Of a stretch of DNA of 11,867 nucleotides, positions 7,247 through 11,867 are shown in pieces (the stretch's first letter is position 1; every line of letters starts with the position of its first letter). Both the position numbers and the translations under genes were made by a program. Under the pieces are notes generated by a model that worked only from the letters and a program-made list of their open reading frames with translations, did no database searches and was not told the origin of the DNA. Origin of the DNA: Acidobacteriaceae bacterium (GTDB lineage: Bacteria > Acidobacteriota > Terriglobia > Terriglobales > Acidobacteriaceae); the NCBI GenBank assembly GCA_009781125.1, contig WQYS01000044.1, forward strand, positions 1 through 11,867, written 5' to 3'.

Positions 7247-7807
7247 TTAGAGGTAACGTGTAGCTTCTGAAACGTCCTTGTGACCTGCCATTTTCCTAAC
7301 GGCCTTCAAGTCATCATGACTAAGTAATGATGTGAAAAGAATTCCTCTATACTCGTCATGATTCCAATCTTCGCACTTACTGCCTATCGTCTTGCAGAAC
7401 TTGCAGCCCTCACAATTAAGCTGATGGAGGAACACAAAGTTCTTGACCTGATAGCTCAAATTAGGAATTGGTCCACCATTTGGGGTTTCAAGAATCAAAG
7501 TCTGAGCCGGGTGACTAAGCTGCCACTGGTGCAACTCACCAACGACTACATCCGGAATCTGGATGAGACGCGTAGGGCAGTCCACGATTGGATAGTCGAA
7601 CAGAGATACATCACCGATCTTAATCGTCGTGGTCGTAAAGTCGATATCTGCGAAGCTTGCAAATACGACTTCCTCTAAGCTCATACCACACATGAGCATC
7701 AGGACGATCGCAATACGCGGATTCCCCTCAGCCTGTAAGAGGAATGTATTAATTTCTTCGGAGGTACACATCGGCACCTCTGCATCCTGGGACGAATTGT
7801 TTTTCAT
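7247..7807 (-). CDS. Catalytic-domain-only tyrosine-recombinase-like protein, probably inactive
   Basis: This 186-aa protein has only the catalytic fold of a tyrosine recombinase. The ATG at 7807 follows TGGAG at good spacing. It aligns with the 419-aa recombinase of this cluster throughout, for example VVGELHQWQLSHP against LLAELDDWRNKHP. The first catalytic Arg is replaced by S43 (CGMSLEE against CGKRESE), and the His of HxxR by D151. R154, H176 (AGHKD) and the nucleophile Y185 remain. The protein stops one residue after Y185, where relatives continue. It carries the Cys cluster C132, C135, C138, C145 and W148. Without the first Arg, strand cleavage should fail; a regulatory or structural role, or slow decay, are the alternatives. 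The reading frame is intact. Confidence 0.8.
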   Translation of the reverse strand: MKNNSSQDAEVPMCTSEEINTFLLQAEGNPRIAIVLMLMCGMSLEEVVFASFADIDFTTTTIKIGDVSLFDYPIVDCPTRLIQIPDVVVGELHQWQLSHPAQTLILETPNGGPIPNLSYQVKNFVFLHQLNCEGCKFCKTIGSKCEDWNHDEYRGILFTSLLSHDDLKAVRKMAGHKDVSEATRYL

Positions 7808-7848
7808 CTTTTCTCCACTGAAACCGTATTTAGTTATTTGGTGACCAC

Positions 7849-7938
7849 TTATATCTCAGAGGTCGGAACGTTGCCGAAGATATTCGTTTTCGTTCGCGGA
7901 GGAGATCTATTTCTTGTCGTTAATATTTTCACCTTCAT
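7849..7938 (-). CDS. Possible 29-aa basic small protein or leader peptide
   Basis: A minus-strand ATG at 7938 stands 4 bases after a near-perfect GGAGGT ribosome-binding site. The frame runs 29 codons to TAA at 7849. The peptide begins MKVKILTTRNRSPPR and is rich in Lys/Arg in its first half. It ends 41 bases before the 186-aa recombinase-like gene, so it may be a leader peptide or the remnant of a longer gene. I recognise no family. The evidence is the ribosome-binding site and position only. Confidence 0.35.
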   Translation of the reverse strand: MKVKILTTRNRSPPRTKTNIFGNVPTSEI

Positions 7939-8015
7939 CTTTACCTCCATAGTGTTTGGTCAGGTGTACTGACAGTTATTGTGTTTAGAATTTGTATCTT
8001 GTCCTTATTCACGGA

Positions 8016-8618
8016 CTACAACTCTGGAACAAAATGCTCGAGTGCCCGCCGACAAATCTGTAACATCTGGACACGACTCAGATGGGGAGAGCGCGAGAAT
8101 GCTTCCGCCAAAGACTGTTGACCGAGCATGTACCTCACAACACGGGCAGGGATATTGGCCGAATACAGGCGCAACTCAAAACTTTTGCGAATAGATTGCA
8201 GCCATCTTCCTTCTCTAGCAAACTCGGGAGCGATCGCCTTCAGAATGCTAACGGTCGAATCTACGCGAACTCGAGGGCTATCACCCAATAAGAGCGACGA
8301 CGATGGATTCATCGCGTGCAAATCGTGTAGTGCCGTATGCGTCCTCTCAAAAATCGGAAGAGTCAACTCTTCAACACTCCGATTTCCTGTATGAGTTACC
8401 TCAAGATATTGACCATCAGGATTGATATCTGTAATCCGCAGAGATTTTAGATCTTCGCTGTGCAGTCCAGTGTTGGCAATCACCCGGACGATATTCCCTG
8501 CTACCTGAAGACTAGGATCTTGCTCGCACTTCGCTATGAATTGGCGGATATCATCGAACGATGCGACATCCATCCGCTCAAGTCTCTTGTGAGGCTTTGT
8601 ATTCCTATGGGACGTCAT
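8016..8618 (-). CDS. Catalytically dead tyrosine-recombinase-fold protein
   Basis: This 200-aa protein keeps the outline of a tyrosine-recombinase catalytic domain. The ATG at 8618 has AAGGAAG about 6 bases upstream. Residues 20-70 match the first helices (FDDIRQFI, then ANTGLHSEDLKSLRITDIN), with H53 where the catalytic Arg belongs. Residues 139-150 (WLQSIRKSFELR) match HDLRRTF, with Q141 for His and R144 kept. LGQQS (165-169) replaces LGHSS. SPHL (177-180) aligns with the nucleophile box YGHL of the integrase, putting Ser in place of Tyr. All catalytic positions I can align except one Arg are therefore changed. It lacks the Cys cluster of its neighbours and has no arm- or core-binding domain. 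The frame is undamaged, which argues for a retained non-catalytic role. Confidence 0.75.
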   Translation of the reverse strand: MTSHRNTKPHKRLERMDVASFDDIRQFIAKCEQDPSLQVAGNIVRVIANTGLHSEDLKSLRITDINPDGQYLEVTHTGNRSVEELTLPIFERTHTALHDLHAMNPSSSLLLGDSPRVRVDSTVSILKAIAPEFAREGRWLQSIRKSFELRLYSANIPARVVRYMLGQQSLAEAFSRSPHLSRVQMLQICRRALEHFVPEL

Positions 8619-8686
8619 ACAATTCTTCCTTTCGTTTGCCGTGGCTCCGCAAGTACCTTTCTGGTTGGCAGTCGGAGCACACTATG

Positions 8687-8722
8687 AAAAATGCCACTGC
8701 ACATCAGGTCATGTGCAGTGGC
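8687..8722 (-). terminator. Intrinsic terminator of the 419-aa recombinase gene
   Basis: GCCACTGCACAT (8693-8704) and ATGTGCAGTGGC (8711-8722) pair perfectly around a 6-base loop. On the minus strand TTTTT (8691-8687) follows within one base of the stem. It lies 6 bases after the recombinase stop, so the 200-aa gene downstream needs its own promoter or readthrough. Confidence 0.88.
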
Positions 8723-8728
8723 TAGGTG

Positions 8729-9988
8729 TTACTTGTAGAACGGCTTGGTAAAATCGATCTGAGAGACACGACCCTGTACTTCAGAGGCTTTAGCCGCCGC
8801 AAGGTAACGCTGTGTTGTCCTGATATCGGCGTGACCTGCGAGTTTCTGGGCAGTCGGAAGATCGAGGTAGCGGCAAATTGCGGTGATATACGTGCGCCTG
8901 AATTTATGCAGAGTCCATTCTTCGCAGTCATGATGCCCTGCAAGACAGTGCTCACAGCATCCGCACGTCAAAGAATGCTCAAACGCAAACTGTTTCAGGG
9001 AGTGAATCACTCCCGTCAACGGCTTGCCATCCTCACCCTGACAGATCAGGCGCTGACGAGGGTGCTTATTCCTCCAGTCGTCCAGCTCAGCCAAGAGATC
9101 ATCTGGAATCGGTACCCTGCGCTCCTTCTTGTTCTTCGGGCTGAATCCGAGTTCAGGCTTGGCGCTAATAAGAAACGTCCCTTCCCTCCAGTTAATATCC
9201 GAGAAATATGAGCAAACAGCCTCGCTCTCCCTCTTCCCACACTTCAACATCTGAAGAATCAAGATCCTCAAATCGCCCGTAACCAACGGGAGGAAATCGG
9301 CAATCTGTTCTGGCGAATAGATCGTGATTTCTGGCTCAACATAGCTTGGGTTCTTCGGAAAGATCTCTTGATCGACTCCGACCGCAGTAAGCCATTGATG
9401 GACCAGGACGTAATAGGAGAAAACAGAACGATCGGCCAGCATTTGTGGCTGATCAGAATTGATTGCAGAAGATACTACTTTTTCTTTCAGTTCGATAAGA
9501 AAATCCACAAGATCACTTGTCGTGATCTCGTCCAAATAAGTCTTGGAACAAGTTTTCAAAAAAAGTCCGATTGCGTATTCGAGCTTGCTGACAGACTTCG
9601 GAAGAATTTCCACCGTTTTCTGTTTGATAAAATTCCTGAACGATTGTTGAAGTGATATGCGGTCAGAGGGGCCTGCCACTGTAACTCCGGCAGATTTGGC
9701 AATTGCTATGGCAGTAAGTTGTGCCTCCAGAGCGTTGCGTCTTTCTACAGCTTCTTTTAGGTTCTTTCCGGCAGGGATATATTTAGCCTGCCCGTTAACA
9801 TAGTGACGTACCTCATAGGAGACCTCACCAGGTTTAAACCTAATATCAGGCTCGCCTTTACGGCGTACCAGTCCAGGGATCACACGTCCATTCTTACCAG
9901 GTGTTACAGGGAAACGACCCCAATGACCGCCGATCTTTGCCCTGATCATCAGAGTAACTACGAAAACAATTTCTGTTATTAACTGCAT
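8729..9988 (-). CDS. Tyrosine recombinase with Cys-rich insertion, catalytically complete
   Basis: This encodes a 419-aa site-specific recombinase. The start at 9988 has AGGAG 7 bases upstream; an upstream in-frame ATG at 10066 would add 26 residues without such a site. Residues about 35-100 are an N-terminal region of arm-binding type. Residues about 112-205 form the core-binding domain. Residues about 222-400 are the catalytic domain: R253 (GKRESE), a Lys in KNKKERR (285-291), H361 and R364 (LHKFRRT), H386 (AGHAD) and Y395 (QRYL). Between these lies C342, C345, C348, C355 and W358, spaced as a metal-binding knuckle. The same spacing occurs in the 186-aa relative. The gene has its own terminator and a gene-free upstream region full of inverted repeats. 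Its target site is unknown. Confidence 0.92.
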   Translation of the reverse strand: MQLITEIVFVVTLMIRAKIGGHWGRFPVTPGKNGRVIPGLVRRKGEPDIRFKPGEVSYEVRHYVNGQAKYIPAGKNLKEAVERRNALEAQLTAIAIAKSAGVTVAGPSDRISLQQSFRNFIKQKTVEILPKSVSKLEYAIGLFLKTCSKTYLDEITTSDLVDFLIELKEKVVSSAINSDQPQMLADRSVFSYYVLVHQWLTAVGVDQEIFPKNPSYVEPEITIYSPEQIADFLPLVTGDLRILILQMLKCGKRESEAVCSYFSDINWREGTFLISAKPELGFSPKNKKERRVPIPDDLLAELDDWRNKHPRQRLICQGEDGKPLTGVIHSLKQFAFEHSLTCGCCEHCLAGHHDCEEWTLHKFRRTYITAICRYLDLPTAQKLAGHADIRTTQRYLAAAKASEVQGRVSQIDFTKPFYK

Positions 9989-10226
9989 TAATAAACTCCT
10001 AAAAATCGTGTTAGTGAAAAAATACTGACAATAGCCGGACAACCGTGTCAGGCTTGCTGAAAACAAAGGTGTTAGGTGGCATTTGAACTTTATTGCCGAT
10101 AAAATTGAGCACTCTAACTCATGTGCTTGAGTTATAGAGAGCTATTAGCTATCTCTGTAATTTCAGGTAGTTTGTGTGAAGTGCGCTGCAAACGAACTGA
10201 TATGGATTTTCCGTCTCGTCCGTTGT

Positions 10227-10258
10227 GTCGGCCCCTTTTGCATGACAAAGGGGCTGAC
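10227..10258. repeat. Hairpin with 12-bp stem
   Basis: GTCGGCCCCTTT (10227-10238) pairs with AAAGGGGCTGAC (10247-10258), with one G·T wobble and an 8-base loop. A direct repeat GCATGACAA lies in the loop and right arm (10240-10248) and again just outside (10259-10267). Confidence 0.6.
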
Positions 10259-10277
10259 GCATGACAACGCTGGATAT

Positions 10278-10305
10278 GCCCGTAGCTACCTACAACACTA
10301 CGGGC
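10278..10305. repeat. 8-bp inverted repeat
   Basis: GCCCGTAG (10278-10285) and CTACGGGC (10298-10305) are exact reverse complements around 12 bases. Confidence 0.5.
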
Positions 10306-10488
10306 GTACCCCTACTACCTGTATTTGGACGGATTGGGCTGCTCAGGACACACTTAGAGTGTGTTTGCAGCTTGGGAATACTTCAAATAGAAGTCTTCCA
10401 AAAATCGCGCTCGGTAAGATCACGGGCGCTACAGCGAGTGTTGCTCTATCCTCATCACCGATGCTGCATAATGAAAATTCTCGCAATA

Positions 10489-10512
10489 CGTATAGCACCG
10501 TTCCGCTATACG
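10489..10512. repeat. 8-bp inverted repeat
   Basis: CGTATAGC (10489-10496) and GCTATACG (10505-10512) are exact reverse complements around an 8-base spacer. Confidence 0.5.
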
Positions 10513-10596
10513 CCATGTTGCTTATAAATGCTACTGCAACTTATAGTAATATGTCAAGTTAATTTCCAGCATTTTTCAGCAATTCGCAGAGAATGC

Positions 10597-10627
10597 TTTT
10601 TTGAGGATCACACCCTTCCTCAAAAAA
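10597..10627. terminator. Bidirectional terminator-like hairpin
   Basis: TTTTTTGAGGA (10597-10607) and TCCTCAAAAAA (10617-10627) are perfect 11-base arms around 9 bases. The A/T ends give a T-run on either strand. The GC part of the stem is short (GAGGA/TCCTC), so termination efficiency is uncertain. Confidence 0.5.
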
Positions 10628-10654
10628 CGGGAACGAACACCCAAATTTCCACAT

Positions 10655-10689
10655 ATTTCGGGTTTTACCGAATGTTTTTTACCCGAAAT
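10655..10689. repeat. 9-bp inverted repeat downstream of the intron 3' end
   Basis: ATTTCGGGT (10655-10663) and ACCCGAAAT (10681-10689) are perfect reverse complements around 17 bases that include TTTTTT (10675-10680). It lies about 75 bases beyond the proposed intron 3' end, on its exon side. Confidence 0.45.
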
Positions 10690-10765
10690 TGCATATAAGA
10701 TTCTCCATCTATAATTACTGATTAATTTCAAGATTGGCATAGCATACATTCGATATTTAATCGAC

Positions 10766-11275
10766 ATAGGGCGGAGAATTACCTCTCCTCCCCTGTCACA
10801 CCACCGTACAAGAGGGTCCATATACGGCGGTTCGGTTAGATTGAGCTACTTCCTTACGTGTAACCTTGGGATCTCTACCTTTCGGTTCAGAGTGCCTCCC
10901 TAGTCTTGCCGACGTCATGAACTACTTTGCCCACTGCTGACTTTTGCTGCACGATCAGAATGAATCCCTCCCCCCCAGTCCCGATTCCGGAATACGCAAC
11001 AGATCTCCCGTGATAAGAACAACCGCCTTCAACGCATAACCGTCGAATTTACCACCTGCACCCTTGATAGTTGTGGGCTTCGTTGTCAGATACTAACTCG
11101 CACGGTGCCGTAGACTCTTTATCCAATTCTTGTCTATCGGCTCGCGTTTTTGCTCCACGCTTCCTTCAGACCCCGCCTCGCAGCGACGCCCTTGCGCTTC
11201 GCTATCACTTCTCCCCGTCAGGATGTGAAGAGGACTTCCACCTCGAAGCTGTTATTCATGCACGGTGCGGTGTAC
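10766..11275 (-). mobile_element. Group II intron core without a reverse transcriptase
   Basis: Read on the minus strand, this stretch resembles a bacterial group II intron ribozyme. The 3' part has a domain V-like hairpin (10831-10800) and a domain VI-like hairpin (10794-10768), and ends in CCCTAT, fitting the AY 3' boundary. Upstream segments such as GCTGCGAGGCGGGGTCTGA (about 11190-11172) and GGTGGTAAATTCG (about 11057-11045) match, from memory, domain I-III stretches of RT-carrying introns. No reverse transcriptase/maturase frame is present in about 500 bases, so the intron would need a maturase in trans or is a relic. The 5' boundary is not defined: I find no clear GUGYG. Small frames reading across this RNA on either strand are not genes. 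Confidence 0.68.
10800..10831 (-). ncRNA. Domain V-like hairpin of the group II intron
   Basis: On the minus strand ACCGCCGTA pairs with TACGGTGGT over 9 bp including one G·U, and holds the CGC triad expected in domain V. The 14-base distal part (10822-10809), TATGGACCCTCTTG, pairs poorly where I expect a short capped stem, so the ribozyme may be damaged. Confidence 0.6.
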
Positions 11276-11573
11276 ATCAACAACCCCGCTGCAAGCAGCA
11301 GGGCATGAAAAACAATGTAATCCGATTATCAAGGCAAACCTGTAATGCGTATTTCACATTACGCCGCGAGCCGGGGGGTATCAGACCCTTTGATCGAATC
11401 AAGCAGGTCGCAAGATAGACATTACAACGGCTACATAGGCTATTCAGAAAAACTCGAAAATCGACGAAAAGATGTCAAAAAAAATGATAGCAAACCATCA
11501 CCCGAGGTTCAGAAATCACTCCTGGGGCATTGTAGAGCATCATTATTTTTCGCCTTCTCCAAAAATTGAGTTT
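11276..11573. other. Gap between intron and IS200-type gene
   Basis: No gene is supported. A hairpin at 11284-11303 (CCCCGCTG, loop CAAG, CAGCAGGG, one C·A mismatch) resembles the subterminal hairpins of IS200/IS605 elements and may mark the left end of the transposon. Smaller repeats are GTAATG/CATTAC within 11342-11362 and TTGAT/ATCAA at 11390-11402. The A-rich stretch at 11475-11484 precedes an alternative ATG (11484) for the transposase. Confidence 0.35.
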
Positions 11574-11867
11574 TTGCGCAACCTGTACAGGCACTCAAAT
11601 GTGGATTACGGTGTAAAGTATCACTTGGTGTGGATCACGATGTATCGTTTCAAGGTGCTACGGGGCGAGGTAGCAGAAAGGGCACGAGACCTGCTACGGC
11701 AGATATGTCAAGGGCGAGACGTGGTGATTGTACAAGGAGCAGTATCTCCAGAGCACATCCACATGCTGGTGAGCGTACCGGCACAAATAGCACCGGCCAA
11801 ACTGGTGCAGTACATGAAGGGGCGGTCGAGCAGGCTGTTGCAGGACGAATTTCCGCAGTTGAAGAAA
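11574..11867 (+). CDS. tnpA: IS200/IS605-type Y1 transposase TnpA, 5' part
   Basis: The frame stays open to the window edge, giving 98 residues from a TTG at 11574; an in-frame ATG at 11484 would add 30 residues that do not look like the family. The protein reads YGVKYHLVWITMYRFKVL, then VIVQGAVSPEHIHMLVSVP with the metal-binding HUH motif (H61, H63), then APAKLVQYMKGRSSRLLQ. These are hallmarks of IS200-type HUH transposases, which move single-stranded DNA using one catalytic Tyr. That Tyr should lie beyond the window end. No accessory TnpB gene is visible. The close match to an intact family pattern suggests a recent or still active copy. Confidence 0.88.
   Translation, partial: MRNLYRHSNVDYGVKYHLVWITMYRFKVLRGEVAERARDLLRQICQGRDVVIVQGAVSPEHIHMLVSVPAQIAPAKLVQYMKGRSSRLLQDEFPQLKK

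Larger units (their letters stand above)
9989..10765. other. Gene-free region with many inverted repeats
   Basis: I find no credible gene in this stretch of almost 780 bases. It holds successive inverted repeats: 10115-10134, 10136-10156, 10227-10258, 10278-10305, 10348-10364, 10380-10394, 10489-10512, 10597-10627 and 10655-10689. The first two lie in the upstream region of the 419-aa recombinase gene. Whether the rest form one structured RNA, protein-binding sites or recombination sites cannot be settled from the sequence alone. Confidence 0.6.

Noticed and set aside
9046..9240. Possible CRISPR or tandem-repeat array in the recombinase region
   Set aside because: No regularly spaced direct repeat with unique spacers exists here or elsewhere in the window; the only arrays are inverted repeats and three short phased motifs.
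7247..9988. Reading the cluster as a classical recombinase-in-trio element
   Set aside because: Those elements, as I know them, have three adjacent or overlapping full-length recombinase genes; here two are catalytic-domain-only, defective, and separated by gaps and a terminator.
10176..10562. Plus-strand open frame of 128 codons
   Set aside because: It spans several inverted repeats, has no ribosome-binding site or recognisable domain, and its amino-acid make-up is unlike a folded protein.
10576..10821. Minus-strand open frame of 81 codons
   Set aside because: It runs from the intron domain V out into the flanking inverted repeats; the codons follow RNA structure and no protein family is recognisable.
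10963..10974. AATCCCTCCCCC, identical to part of the tRNA-fMet T arm (5570-5581), as a possible far attachment site
   Set aside because: Only 12 low-complexity bases match, the 3' end with GCAACCA is absent, and the site lies inside the group II intron.
11071..11418. Plus-strand open frame of 115 codons
   Set aside because: It is antisense to the group II intron core and has no ribosome-binding site or domain; frames like this arise because the ribozyme sequence is constrained.

Overview
The window most likely comes from an acidobacterium (class Terriglobia or near). The two tandem secreted Ig-like proteins have a K/R-rich transmembrane hairpin ending in a 'CGG' motif followed by a Thr/Ser beta tail. 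The BON-glycine zipper-OmpA envelope protein and the Cys-rich tyrosine recombinases also fit my recollection of that phylum. This is inference from protein architecture; no taxonomic marker other than one tRNA is present.

Layout. Positions 1-3600 carry three plus-strand genes for exported proteins. The first is a 548-aa secreted beta-rich protein that faintly resembles glutamic (G1/A4) peptidases. It is followed by a strong hairpin and two tandemly duplicated genes with a CHB_HEX-type domain, an Ig-like domain and a membrane hairpin. A GC hairpin at 3566-3585 separates them from a convergent minus-strand gene for a 574-aa BON/OmpA envelope protein (3606-5330). Upstream of that, on the plus strand, lies an initiator tRNA-fMet (5512-5588) with a close-fitting promoter.

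The tRNA marks the left border of an accessory region that fills the rest of the window. Directly behind it come a hairpin, three helically phased GGTTGC repeats, a complete tyrosine integrase (5685-6815) and a small excisionase-like HTH gene (6819-7094). Further in, all on the minus strand, are three more tyrosine-recombinase-fold genes. One is complete with an intact catalytic set (8729-9988). The other two contain only a catalytic domain (186 and 200 aa) and have lost essential catalytic residues, one of them nearly all. The complete gene and the 186-aa protein share a Cys cluster (C-x2-C-x2-C-x6-C-x2-W) inserted before the HxxR box. An active recombinase beside two intact but catalytically dead catalytic-domain relatives is the least ordinary feature here.

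Positions 9989-10765 hold no credible gene but contain a dense series of inverted repeats. The right end has a minus-strand group II intron core without a reverse transcriptase (about 10766-11275). At the edge is the 5' part of an IS200-type Y1 transposase (11574 onward, cut by the window end). The far attachment site of the island was not found and probably lies outside the window.
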